DNA from: Solirubrobacter soli DSM 22325
GTDB lineage: Bacteria > Actinomycetota > Thermoleophilia > Solirubrobacterales > Solirubrobacteraceae
Reading direction: 5' to 3'
NCBI RefSeq assembly: GCF_000423665.1
Contig: NZ_AUIK01000021.1
Coordinates: 62,001 to 126,000, forward strand
DNA length: 64,000 nt
Of this stretch, positions 8,656-17,372 are shown piece by piece; the first letter of the stretch is position 1; each line of letters opens with the position of its first letter. The translations under genes were made by a program, and so were the position numbers. Under the pieces are notes generated by a model. That model was not told where the DNA came from and did no database searches. It saw only the letters and a list, made by a program, of their open reading frames with translations.

Positions 8656-11600
8656 CTACGGCGTGACCGTCGCGAGCGTGAACGTGAGCGTCTTGCTGTA
8701 CCGCCCTGCCCTCAGGGCATCCGTGGCGCTGACGTGCTGCTTGAAGTCCAGCGCGACCGCGGCGTCGTTGAGCGCGCGCGGATAGCTGAGGAGCAGCGTC
8801 GGGCTCGCACTCGAACCGACGTTGGCGAACGTGCCGCCGCCGGTGCCGATCGTGCTGGTCGCCTTGACCTGGAGCCGAGACGTCAACGCGTAGTCGCCGT
8901 TGGTCAGGAACCCGGTGGCGGTGGCCGACGCGTCGGCGACCGTCAGGGTCGCATCACCGCTGGTGGCGATCGCGCGAGCGGTCGTCGAGGCGGTGTAGTC
9001 CTTGTCGACCGCCGGGGTGAACGCGCCGAACGTGGCCGGAGACCCGAGCGTCAGCGACATCACGAGCGGAACGCTCGCGCTGACATCCTGGGACGAGTTG
9101 GTGAACAGCGGCTGCGGCACGTCGGCCGCGACCACGGTCTTCGAAGCGGAGTCGCCGTCCGCGTAGTTGACCGTCAGCGTCGCCGTCTTGGACCCGGCGG
9201 TGTCATAGGTATGCGACACCGTCGCGTTCTGCGTCGTCACCTTCGGTGAGCCGTCGCCGAAGTCCCACGTGTAGGAGACGCCGCCGGACTTGCCGATGTT
9301 GAACTGCACGACGCTGCTCGTGGTGGGCACGATCGCCTTCGGGTCGGGACCCGGGGTGTCCGGGCCGCCGGTGTAGGCGAAGCGCCAGATGCCCATGTTG
9401 CTGTTGGTGAAGACGTAGTAGCCGCCGCCATAGGAGCCGACGTAGAGCGCACCGTCGGACCCGAAGTCCATGAACACGGGGCGCGCACCGCCGATCAGCT
9501 GGGTGGTGACGATGCCGTACAGCGAGTCGACCGCCACCGGCTGGCCGCCCTTGAACTGCGTCGCCGGGTCCATCAGGAGGGCGTGACGCGTCGCGTTGGT
9601 GTTCGCGAAGTCGATCATGAACCAGCGCCCGTCCCAGTAGGAGGGCCAGGCGTCAGGCTTGTCACCCGCCGGCTTGCGGTAGATGCCACCGTCGATCGGG
9701 GCCTGGCTCCCGCCGATGATCCACGGGCAGGCGCGGAACGTGTCCGGGGCCGGCGTCGTGTTCAGCGGCGAGTAGAGGCCGATGCCGTTGGCGTTCTTGT
9801 TGTAGCCGTAGCAGCCGCCCTGCGGGCCGTACCAGATGTTCACCGGCTTGGGCGCGGGGATCGTCGTCAGGCCGGTGTTGTACGGCGAGTCGTTGAGGAC
9901 GTCGCCGCGGCAGTCGAAGTAGCCGCCGGTCTGGCCGTCGGCGCCGCCGCCGACCGTACCGGGCGTGCCCAGCGGGGCCGGGTTGCCGCCGTTCAGGCTC
10001 GCCGTCTTCGCGCGGTAGCTCCAGCGGTTGCCGCCCTGGCAGAAGGGCCAGCCCCAGTTGCCCGAGGAGTTCATCATCGTCGCGTTCTCGGTCTTGGCCG
10101 GGCCCCACTGGCCGTTCTCGGAGCCCTGGTCGGGACCGATCCACGCCGTGGTGATCGCGTCGGTCTTCTTGTCGATGTGGATCGTGTAGTTCGACCGCAC
10201 GCCCATCGCGAAGATCTCCGGCTTGGCCTTGCCGTCCTTGACGGGCTGGCTGTCCGGAGCGAACAGGTTCGGCCCGTTGGGCGCCGAGGCGTCCGGGATC
10301 GTGTACGTCGAGCCGATGCCCGGCGTGTCACCCGGGTTCGCGAGCGGCTTGATCCGGATGATCTTGCCCTCGTAGACGTTCGTGTTGCCCGAGGTGCCGC
10401 GCGCGTCGCCGTAGGAGATCAGTGGGCCGGTGTCCGGGGGCCGCTGGTCGGCCGGGACGTCACCGCAGTGCGTGGTGGCAGCAGCCCCGGGGCAGGGCAG
10501 CGTGAAGTGCCCGTCCGGGTTGACGTAGCCGCCGTTGTTGTTGTTGGACTGGTTGTTGGCGCCGTTGGCCGACGTGCCGTTGGGCGTCGAGTCGCCGTTG
10601 GTGACGTAGAGGTTGCCCTTGGAGTCGAAGGCCATGCCCGCGCCGTTGTGGCAGCAGCTGTAGACCTGCGACATGTACGAGAAGATCACCTTCTCCGAAC
10701 CGGGGACGAGTGTCTTGGTCGCATCGTCGTAGGTGAAGCGGCTGATCCGCTTCTCGCCCATGTACGTGCGGCGGTCGAAGCCCTTGCCGAGCTTCGGGTT
10801 GGTGTCCTTGCCCTGCTCGCCGCCGAAGTACGGGTAGTACTGGATGTAGATGTAGGGACGGCCCTTGGTGAAGTCGGGGTCGAGGACCATGCCGACCATG
10901 CCGGCCTCGGAGACCGACGTCTGCCCGTACTCGGCCCCGTTGCCCTTGGCGCCGAACACCGACAGGCTCGCGACCATCGTGATCTTCGCCGGGTTCTGGC
11001 TGTTCGGCCCGTCGACGCGGGGGTCCCAGACGTGGATCGTGCCGCAGCCGAGGCCGACGTTGGGCTGATCCCAGTCGGCGACCTGTGCCTGGGTGGCGCT
11101 GCAGATCGCGCGACCGCCGTAGAACACGCGGCCGTCGTCGGCCAGGGCCGACTTCGTCATCTCGCCGTAGTACTGGTTGCCCTGGGCATTGGTCTGGATC
11201 GGCGTCAGCCGCGTCGCGGAGTAGTTGGAGTTAATCCCGGCCTTGCAGCCGCCGCGGACCATGCCGGCCGCCCACTGGATGGCGCCGAGCAGGTGCTTCT
11301 TGATGTCGGCGGTCGCGAGGCTGGCGGCCGAGCTGCCGAGCTCGGTGTAGAACGAGCGGCCCTGCTGGATGTCGCGGCACCAGGAGGCCGGGCGCTCGAG
11401 CTGCGGCTGAATCGTCGCGGTCCCGCCGGTGAAGCGGCTGACGGCGTCGTTCGGGACCGACGTGCCGTCCGGCAGCGCGTTGCCGCGGACGCGGGCGACC
11501 GTGTGCACGGTGCCGGTCGGGTTCGTCGCCCACGTGTACCAGGTCTCGGTCTGCGCCTTGTCGAGCAGCGGCAGCGCGCGCGTCGACGGGTGCACGCGGT

Positions 11601-12123
11601 CGAGGAACTCGACGTCGGCGGCGCTCGAGGTGCCCGTGCCGGTGATGCGCGTGCCGGTCAGGCCGGTCAGCGTGTTGAAGAAGGCCGCGCCGCCCTGTTC
11701 GAGCAGCGCGGTCTCCCCCATACCGACGAAGCCGCCGCCGTTCTGGACGTAATCCTGCAGGGCGGTCTCGCCGGCCGCGTCGAGTGCGTCGCCCGAGGAG
11801 TGAACGAACACGACGGCGCGGTACTTGGCCAGGTTGGCGGCGTTGATGTCCGCCTTGTCGGCAGTGTTGTCGACGCTGAAGTCGTTGGCGGCACCGAGCG
11901 CCTTGATCGTGGTGACCGTGTCGGCGCTGGCCGCGTTGGGTGTCCCACCGGTGCCGGTGAAGACCAGGACCTTCCCCGCGTCCGCGAGCGCGGGCGCTGT
12001 ACTCAGCGCGAAGACGGCGAGCAGAGCGCCCAAGAACACGCAAACGGACCGCATCATGCGGCCCGGTGGCGTCTCCGTCGTTGTCTGAGCATGCGGCGGC
12101 CGTGCCGCCAAGGACAGCTGCAT
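8656..12123 (-). CDS. Secreted ThuA - sugar dehydrogenase (GSDH) - PKD protein, 1155 aa
   Basis: ATG 12123 is preceded by GGAGGAGGG five bases upstream; a shorter start at the double Met (12057) would also leave a signal peptide. Order: signal peptide (about 22-48, ends PALA); ThuA-like domain (about 50-290, VLVFTGTGGTPNAASADTV, GGGFVGMGETALLEQG); a glucose/sorbosone dehydrogenase-type beta-propeller (about 310-890, with GMAFDSKGNLYVTNGDSTPN, GKIIRIKPLANPGDTPG, NWGWPFCQGGNRW); a PKD repeat (YTWDFGDGSPKV); and the C-terminal module ending TLTFTLATVTP. Family knowledge suggests PQQ-dependent oxidation of sugars outside the cell, but I cannot confirm PQQ ligands. Same domain logic as the downstream cupredoxin-ThuA protein; the copper domain there could accept electrons (inference). 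Confidence 0.85.
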   Translation of the reverse strand: MQLSLAARPPHAQTTTETPPGRMMRSVCVFLGALLAVFALSTAPALADAGKVLVFTGTGGTPNAASADTVTTIKALGAANDFSVDNTADKADINAANLAKYRAVVFVHSSGDALDAAGETALQDYVQNGGGFVGMGETALLEQGGAAFFNTLTGLTGTRITGTGTSSAADVEFLDRVHPSTRALPLLDKAQTETWYTWATNPTGTVHTVARVRGNALPDGTSVPNDAVSRFTGGTATIQPQLERPASWCRDIQQGRSFYTELGSSAASLATADIKKHLLGAIQWAAGMVRGGCKAGINSNYSATRLTPIQTNAQGNQYYGEMTKSALADDGRVFYGGRAICSATQAQVADWDQPNVGLGCGTIHVWDPRVDGPNSQNPAKITMVASLSVFGAKGNGAEYGQTSVSEAGMVGMVLDPDFTKGRPYIYIQYYPYFGGEQGKDTNPKLGKGFDRRTYMGEKRISRFTYDDATKTLVPGSEKVIFSYMSQVYSCCHNGAGMAFDSKGNLYVTNGDSTPNGTSANGANNQSNNNNGGYVNPDGHFTLPCPGAAATTHCGDVPADQRPPDTGPLISYGDARGTSGNTNVYEGKIIRIKPLANPGDTPGIGSTYTIPDASAPNGPNLFAPDSQPVKDGKAKPEIFAMGVRSNYTIHIDKKTDAITTAWIGPDQGSENGQWGPAKTENATMMNSSGNWGWPFCQGGNRWSYRAKTASLNGGNPAPLGTPGTVGGGADGQTGGYFDCRGDVLNDSPYNTGLTTIPAPKPVNIWYGPQGGCYGYNKNANGIGLYSPLNTTPAPDTFRACPWIIGGSQAPIDGGIYRKPAGDKPDAWPSYWDGRWFMIDFANTNATRHALLMDPATQFKGGQPVAVDSLYGIVTTQLIGGARPVFMDFGSDGALYVGSYGGGYYVFTNSNMGIWRFAYTGGPDTPGPDPKAIVPTTSSVVQFNIGKSGGVSYTWDFGDGSPKVTTQNATVSHTYDTAGSKTATLTVNYADGDSASKTVVAADVPQPLFTNSSQDVSASVPLVMSLTLGSPATFGAFTPAVDKDYTASTTARAIATSGDATLTVADASATATGFLTNGDYALTSRLQVKATSTIGTGGGTFANVGSSASPTLLLSYPRALNDAAVALDFKQHVSATDALRAGRYSKTLTFTLATVTP

Positions 12124-12504
12124 CCGTTCCCTCCTCCGAAGTACGCGACGGTCCGCCCTGAGCCCCTGGAATCCCTCTCTGACCAACCCGGCTCGGACGG
12201 CCTTAGTGACGCTACACCGAGTTCGGTGCCTCTGTCAACGAATTCCTTTCAATTCATTGCAAGGCCTTGCGAAGGATCTTTCAGGGTTGATGACAAGTTC
12301 GTTGATTCACCCGACATATATTCCCGGAAACGCCGCAAGACACGAATAAGCAGGGGTGGCATCGAATCGGGTCATCCGATGACTGGATGAAGGGGTTTGA
12401 TGAGAACCCGAAGGCTTTTGTCGTCGAAGCGACTCGGTTGCGTCAACGCGCCAAATGCGAGACGCTTGCGTCCTCCCCACGATCACCTCGCAGGAGTTCT
12501 TCCC
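12124..12504. other. Intergenic region between divergent genes, AT-richer, several operators
   Basis: A 381 bp gap between the ThuA-dehydrogenase gene (minus) and a methyltransferase gene (plus). It holds a minus-strand promoter with a palindrome in its spacer, a perfect 12 bp palindrome GCAAGGCCTTGC (12259-12270), and a strong plus-strand -10 TATATT (12317-12322) without an obvious -35. AGGAG at 12492-12496 is the ribosome site of the methyltransferase. I see no small gene. Confidence 0.5.
12211..12238 (-). promoter_or_regulatory. Promoter with 14 bp palindromic operator in its spacer
   Basis: On the minus strand TTGACA (12238-12233), a 16-base spacer and TGTAGC (12216-12211) form a plausible promoter for the ThuA-dehydrogenase gene. 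The spacer carries CACCGA-GT-TCGGTG (12215-12228), a perfect inverted repeat where a repressor would block polymerase. Confidence 0.45.
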
Positions 12505-13266
12505 ATGAGCCCCACCCTGCAGGACGCCGGCGCGCTGCGCGACGAGATACGCGCGACGTACCGGGACGTCGCCCGCGACCCCGACGGCGAGTTCCACTTC
12601 GAGACCGGACGCCCGCTCGCCGAGCGGCTCGGCTACCCGGCCGAGTGGCTGGACGCTGTCCGGCCTGAACGGCTGGCGCGCTTCGCCGGCGTCGGGCACT
12701 TCCTCGACCTTGCGGAGATCGAACCGCGCGCGAAGGTCCTCGACCTCGGGTCGGGCTCGGGCACCGATGCCTGCATCGCCGCCCACCTCACCGGGCCCGC
12801 GGGGTCGGTGATCGGCGTCGACATGACCGACGCCCAACTCGCGACCGCCCGCCGCGACGCGCCCGCGAACGTCGAGTTCGTCGAGGGCCTGATCGAGGCG
12901 CCGCCGGTGGACAGCGAGAGCGTCGACGTGGTCATCGCCAACGGCGCGATCAACCTCGCTCCCGACAAGCAGGCCGTGTTCGACGCGGCCGCCTGGGCGC
13001 TGCGGCCGGGCGGCCGGCTCGCCTTCGCGGTCGTCGTCTGCGAGCTGCAACTGCCCGAACGCACCCGCAGCAACAAGGAGCTGTGGTCGGCGTGCATCGC
13101 CGGCGCCGTGCCGCTCGCCCACTGCCTGCAGGCGGTCGAGGCGTCCGGCCTGCACAAGCAGACCGTGCGCACCAACACCGGGTACCGCTTCCACTCCCCG
13201 CGCGCGCAGGCGACCGCCGAGCGCTACGGGGTGACGAGCGTGTCGGTGCTGGCGGTGAAGCCCTAA
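12505..13266 (+). CDS. SAM-dependent methyltransferase, ArsM/UbiE-like
   Basis: A 253-residue class I methyltransferase. The SAM-binding motif I is VLDLGSGSGTDACIAAHL (about residues 76-93), followed by the acidic end of beta-2 (GVDMTDAQLATARR) and motif II/III (VDVVIANGAINLAPDKQAVF, LRPGGRLAF). N-terminal GRPLAERLGYPAEWLDAV and a late Cys (SACIAGAVPL) recall arsenite methyltransferases, but the usual Cys set is not evident, so the substrate is open. ATG 12505 has AGGAG eight bases upstream. The stop overlaps the facing BKACE gene by 4 bp. Confidence 0.8.
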   Translation: MSPTLQDAGALRDEIRATYRDVARDPDGEFHFETGRPLAERLGYPAEWLDAVRPERLARFAGVGHFLDLAEIEPRAKVLDLGSGSGTDACIAAHLTGPAGSVIGVDMTDAQLATARRDAPANVEFVEGLIEAPPVDSESVDVVIANGAINLAPDKQAVFDAAAWALRPGGRLAFAVVVCELQLPERTRSNKELWSACIAGAVPLAHCLQAVEASGLHKQTVRTNTGYRFHSPRAQATAERYGVTSVSVLAVKP

Positions 13267-14069
13267 CCGAGCAGTGCGCGGGTCTCGGCCGGCGTGGCGA
13301 CACGGCGGCCGGACGCGGCGATCAGCGCGGCGGCTTCACGGACGAGCTCGACGTTGGACGGCGAGCGCGGGCCGGCATAGTCCTCGAGCCCGACGCGCAC
13401 GTGGCCGCCACGCGCCAGCGCGAGCGCCGCCAGGCCGCAACCGACCACGTCCCCGCCGAGGACCGCGACGAGCCATTGCCTTCCGGCACCGTCGAGCATC
13501 GCCAGGTAGGCGTCGAGGCTCGGCTCCGTCGGCGGAAGCCCGAACGGCAGCGCCTCGCCGCCGAAGTAGAGCTTGATGATCGCGCCCGCCGGGAGCGGCA
13601 GCGCGAGCGCCGCGCGGAGGAAGCTCGGGTCGAAGATCGAGACGGATGCCGTGAGACCGAGCGCGGCGCACCGGGCCACCGCGAACCGGGCGTCCGGGAG
13701 CGTGTTCACATAGACGCGGTCGCCGAGGTTGACCGAGCCCGGGTCGATCAGCCCGACCCGCAACAGCCCCGCGCGGGCGAGTGCCTCTTGATGGGCCCAA
13801 CGCGTCTCGATCGCGATCCCCGGCCCGCCGCTCGCCTGCGTCGTGTAGAGCTGGACGTCCGGGTGTGCGGCGAGGATCGGACGCCACGCCTCAGCGTACG
13901 GCTCTGACGCGTGGACCCCGTCGTCCACCCACATCGGCTCGTCGTTGTGGTTGTGGACGATCGAAGCGCCCGCCGCGATGCACGCCAGCGCGTCCGCCGT
14001 GATCTCGGCCGGCGTTCGCGGGGCGTGTGGCGTCACCCCGTTGAGCGCGACCTCGATGATCGCGCTCAT
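13263..14069 (-). CDS. Beta-keto acid cleavage enzyme (BKACE, DUF849)
   Basis: A 268-residue TIM-barrel enzyme of the Kce/BKACE family, which condenses a beta-keto acid with acetyl-CoA to give acetoacetate and a CoA ester. Visible hallmarks are the metal-binding HxH in IVHNHND (His39, His41), the barrel motif GLIDPGSVNLGDRVYVN, the GGDV turn and the C-terminal GGHVRVGLEDYAGP with its conserved Glu. Length fits the family. Its ATG overlaps the stop of the upstream histidine kinase (ATGA), so it is the last gene of the operon. The particular keto acid cannot be read from sequence. Confidence 0.85.
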   Translation of the reverse strand: MSAIIEVALNGVTPHAPRTPAEITADALACIAAGASIVHNHNDEPMWVDDGVHASEPYAEAWRPILAAHPDVQLYTTQASGGPGIAIETRWAHQEALARAGLLRVGLIDPGSVNLGDRVYVNTLPDARFAVARCAALGLTASVSIFDPSFLRAALALPLPAGAIIKLYFGGEALPFGLPPTEPSLDAYLAMLDGAGRQWLVAVLGGDVVGCGLAALALARGGHVRVGLEDYAGPRSPSNVELVREAAALIAASGRRVATPAETRALLG

Positions 14070-15619
14070 GACAGCGGCAGCGCGGCGCTGACGACGGTCC
14101 CGCGGCCCGGCGGGCTCACCACCGACAGGGTTCCGCCCGCGGCCTCGGCGCGGTCGCGCAGGCCGGTGATGCCGCTGCCGCGTGAGGCGTCGGCGCCGCC
14201 GCGGCCGTCGTCGGTGATCTCGCAGCGCAGGACGTCGCGGTGGCGGAAGACGGTCACCCGCGCCTCGTCCGCCCTGGCGTGCTTGGCGACGTTGGTCAAG
14301 GCCTCGGAGACGATGTAGTAGAGCGTCGCCTCGAGGTGGTCGGGCAGGCGCTCGGGGAGGATGTCGAGGACGACGGCGACCGGGAGGCGGCTGGCGAGGA
14401 CCTCGAGCGCGCGGCCGAGGCCGTGCTCGCCGAGGATCGCCGGATGAAGGCCGCGGGCGATCTCGCGCAGTTCCTCCAACCCCGCGCCGAGCTCGTGCAG
14501 CGCCTCGTCGAGCAACCGGGCCGTGATATCCGGCTTGGCCTCCAACTGCGAACGGGCGACGCGCAGCTTGACGGCGACGCTGACCAGGTGCTGCTGCGCG
14601 CCGTCGTGGAGGTTGCGCTCGAGGCGCCGGCGCTGCTCGTCGCCCGCCTCGACCAGGCGGGCGCGGCTCGCGATCAGGTCGGCCCGCGCCTGCGCGCTGG
14701 CCACCGCCAGGGAGACGAGCTCACAGAACGCGCCGAGCCGGTCCTCGGTGTCCTCGGGCAGCGGGTCCTCGCTGGTGATCGCGACGGCGCCCCAGAGCGC
14801 GCCGGCGACGACGATCGGCGCCGCGGCGGAGGAGCGGTAGCCGACGCGGAAGATCGCCTCGGCGATCTCCGACTCGTCGCGCACGCCGCCCCAGTCGTCG
14901 ATGCGGGCGGGCGAGCCGGTGCGCAGCACGCGGCCGATCGCGGAGCTCTCCTTGGCCTCGAGCACCTCGCCGATGCTGAGCACGTCGACGCTGTCGCGGT
15001 TGTGGCGGCCGACGATCGTCGCGCGCCCGTCACCCCCGTAGCGGAAGACCGCGGACGAGTTGACCTGCAGGACGCGCGCGCACTCCTCGCTCACCGCCAT
15101 GAACACGCGGTCGGGGCTGACCTCGGCGGCGACCAGCGTGGCGACCCGCCGCAGCGCCCGCTGTTCGGACGCGAGCCGCGAGATCTGCGCGAGCTTGGCC
15201 TCCGGGTCGCCCTGCAGCGCGCGGTCCTCCTCCTCGCGCAGCGACTCGCGGTCGGTCAGGTCGATGCCGGTCGTGACGAGCGCGACGGGCTCGCCGTCGT
15301 CGCCGGTCATCGGCCGGTTCGACCAGGCGATCAGGCGCCTCCCACCGGACTTCGTCGCCCAGTGGCCGACCTGCGGGCTCGGCGAGCCGGTGTTGAAGAC
15401 GTAGGTCAGGAAGTCGCCGAACGCCTCGCGCTCCTCGGGCGGGATCACGAAGTCGCGCGCGTCCTTGCCGAGCACCTCGTCGCGGGCGTAGCCGGTCGCG
15501 CGCACGCACGCGTCGTTGAAGAGCACGATCCGCGCGTTGCGGTCGTACACGCACACGAGGGACTGCGTGGTCTCCGTGAGGATTGCGGCGAACGACTCGC
15601 CGAGGATGAAGTCGTCCAT
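14066..15619 (-). CDS. PAS-GAF sensor histidine kinase, NarL/DesK type
   Basis: A 517-residue cytoplasmic kinase without membrane segments. PAS about 8-125 (YDRNARIVLFNDACVRATGY), GAF about 160-312, HisKA_3 dimerisation helix about 324-392 with phosphoacceptor His338 in RRLERNLHDGAQQ, HATPase about 430-516 (EALTNVAKHARADEARV, GSGITGLRDRAEAAGG). It should autophosphorylate and pass phosphate to a NarL-type response regulator, but none is adjacent, so it is an orphan here. The gene lies 31 bp after poxB and overlaps the BKACE gene by 4 bp; redox, oxygen or metabolite sensing is plausible for the PAS/GAF pair (inference). Confidence 0.9.
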   Translation of the reverse strand: MDDFILGESFAAILTETTQSLVCVYDRNARIVLFNDACVRATGYARDEVLGKDARDFVIPPEEREAFGDFLTYVFNTGSPSPQVGHWATKSGGRRLIAWSNRPMTGDDGEPVALVTTGIDLTDRESLREEEDRALQGDPEAKLAQISRLASEQRALRRVATLVAAEVSPDRVFMAVSEECARVLQVNSSAVFRYGGDGRATIVGRHNRDSVDVLSIGEVLEAKESSAIGRVLRTGSPARIDDWGGVRDESEIAEAIFRVGYRSSAAAPIVVAGALWGAVAITSEDPLPEDTEDRLGAFCELVSLAVASAQARADLIASRARLVEAGDEQRRRLERNLHDGAQQHLVSVAVKLRVARSQLEAKPDITARLLDEALHELGAGLEELREIARGLHPAILGEHGLGRALEVLASRLPVAVVLDILPERLPDHLEATLYYIVSEALTNVAKHARADEARVTVFRHRDVLRCEITDDGRGGADASRGSGITGLRDRAEAAGGTLSVVSPPGRGTVVSAALPLS

Positions 15620-15650
15620 GCTCGCTATCGGCGAGCACCATACCCCCTGC

Positions 15651-17372
15651 TCAGGAGCTTTGGAGTTCCTCGCTGAGCTTGGCGATCGCGAACCCCCAGC
15701 CGTCGGCGACCTTCACGCGCGGCGGGAGCGAGATCTCGTCGGGATTCGTGACCACGTCCAGCAGCACGGGGCCGGGGTGCGCAAGCGCCGCCCGCACGGC
15801 GTCGGAGAGCTCATCCGGGCCCTCGACACGCACGCCGTGCAGGCCGAGCGCCCGTCCGACCGCCGCGAGGTCGGGGTTGGCCAGCATGGTGCCGAACTCC
15901 GGCAGTCCGCCCTGCTCCTGTTCGAGCTTGACCATGCCCAGGCGCCCGTTGTCGAAGACCACGAACTTCACGGGCAGGTCGTGGCTGACGGCGGTGATCA
16001 GGTCGCCGAGCAGCATCGTCAACCCGCCGTCGCCGCAGAAGGCGATCACCTGCCGCCGCCGGTCCAGCGCCTGCGCGCCGAGGGCCTGCGGCAGCGCGTT
16101 GGCCATCGAGCCGAGGTTGTAGGAGCCGATCAGCCGCCGTGTGCCGGTGAACTCGACGAAGCGGGAGAGCCAGACCGTGGACATCCCCGTGTCGCTGGTG
16201 AAGATCGCGTCCGCGGCGGCGTGCGTGTTGACGGCGGCGGCCAGCGCCTCCGGGCGGATGCGCTGGTCCGGGTTGTCGAACTTCGCGCGCAGCTTGGGCA
16301 CGATGCCTGAGTCCTCGTAGCCCGGGTCGGCGAGCTTGCGCTGGTCGTCGCGCCACGACGCGTAGCGGCCGGTGGCGTCGTCGAGGTGGGTGCGGTCGGG
16401 CTTCGCGCGGACGCGGTCCAGCAGCGCGGCGGCCGTGAGGGCGGCGTCGCCGACGATGCCGACGTCGACCCGCGTCCGCCGGCCGATGTGCGAGCCCACG
16501 ACGTCGACCTGCACGACGACCTTGTCCTGCGGATACCAGTCCGTATACGGAAAGTCCGTCCCGAGCATCAGCAGCAGGTCGCAGCCGTCGAACGCGTGCC
16601 GCGCCGCGGGGTTGCCGATCAGACCGGTCTGCCCGACCTGGTAGGTGTTCTCGCGCTCCAGCCCTTCCTTGGCCTTGAGTGTCAGGACGATCGGCGCCGA
16701 CAGCTTCTCGGCGAGCGCGAGCACCTCGGCGCGGGCGTCGCGCGCGCCGATCCCGGCCAGCAACGTGACCTTGTCGGCGCCGTCGATGGCGGCGGCTGCC
16801 TCGTGCAGGGCGTGCGGGTCGGGGAGGATCTTCGCCGGCGGGGCGATGAAGCGCGCCTCGGGCGTGCCCTTCGGGAGGTCTTTGTCGCCGAGGTCGCCGG
16901 GCAGCGTGAGCACCGCGACGCCGCGCTGCGTGAGCGCGCCCTGGACCGCTCGCTCGAGCAGGTTCGGGAGCTGCTCCGGGCTCGTGATCGTGTGGCGGAC
17001 GACGGCGACGTCGGCGAACAGCGCGTCGTTGTCGACCTCCTGGAAGAAGTCCGTCCCGAGCTCCGCCAACGGCACCTGACCGCACAGCGCCAGCACCGGC
17101 GCGTGCGACTTCTTGGCGTCGTAGAGGCCGTTGAGCAGGTGGATCGAGCCGGGGCCGACCGTGCCCATGCAGACCGCGAGCGTCCCGGTGAGCTGCGCCT
17201 GCGCGGACGCGGCGAACGCGCCCGCCTCCTCGTGACGCACGCCGAGCCAGTCGATGCCGTCGTGCCGGCGGATCGCGTCGGTGATCGGGTTCAGCGCGTC
17301 GCCCACGACGCCCCACACGGTCGTGACGCCCTGGCGCGCGAGCGCGGCGACGATGTGCTCGGCGACGGTCAT
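15651..17372 (-). CDS. poxB: Thiamine-dependent pyruvate dehydrogenase (quinone)/pyruvate oxidase
   Basis: A 573-residue ThDP enzyme, full length for PoxB. N-terminal pyrimidine-binding domain with catalytic Glu in VRHEEAGAF (Glu48/49), central FAD-type domain (about 185-320), and C-terminal pyrophosphate domain with GDGG at 447-450 and the metal-binding Asn475 in VVFDN. PoxB oxidises pyruvate to acetate and CO2 and passes electrons via FAD to quinone at the membrane. The C-terminal tail is shorter than in E. coli, so membrane recruitment may differ. It overlaps the upstream FMN protein gene by 4 bp. Acetolactate synthase-like relatives are the alternative; PoxB is clearly closer. Confidence 0.85.
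   Translation of the reverse strand: MTVAEHIVAALARQGVTTVWGVVGDALNPITDAIRRHDGIDWLGVRHEEAGAFAASAQAQLTGTLAVCMGTVGPGSIHLLNGLYDAKKSHAPVLALCGQVPLAELGTDFFQEVDNDALFADVAVVRHTITSPEQLPNLLERAVQGALTQRGVAVLTLPGDLGDKDLPKGTPEARFIAPPAKILPDPHALHEAAAAIDGADKVTLLAGIGARDARAEVLALAEKLSAPIVLTLKAKEGLERENTYQVGQTGLIGNPAARHAFDGCDLLLMLGTDFPYTDWYPQDKVVVQVDVVGSHIGRRTRVDVGIVGDAALTAAALLDRVRAKPDRTHLDDATGRYASWRDDQRKLADPGYEDSGIVPKLRAKFDNPDQRIRPEALAAAVNTHAAADAIFTSDTGMSTVWLSRFVEFTGTRRLIGSYNLGSMANALPQALGAQALDRRRQVIAFCGDGGLTMLLGDLITAVSHDLPVKFVVFDNGRLGMVKLEQEQGGLPEFGTMLANPDLAAVGRALGLHGVRVEGPDELSDAVRAALAHPGPVLLDVVTNPDEISLPPRVKVADGWGFAIAKLSEELQSS

Noticed and set aside
9583..12390. 935-codon plus-strand open frame opposite the ThuA-dehydrogenase gene
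   Set aside because: Shadow frame in high-GC DNA; the minus frame has a signal peptide, ribosome site and recognisable domains.
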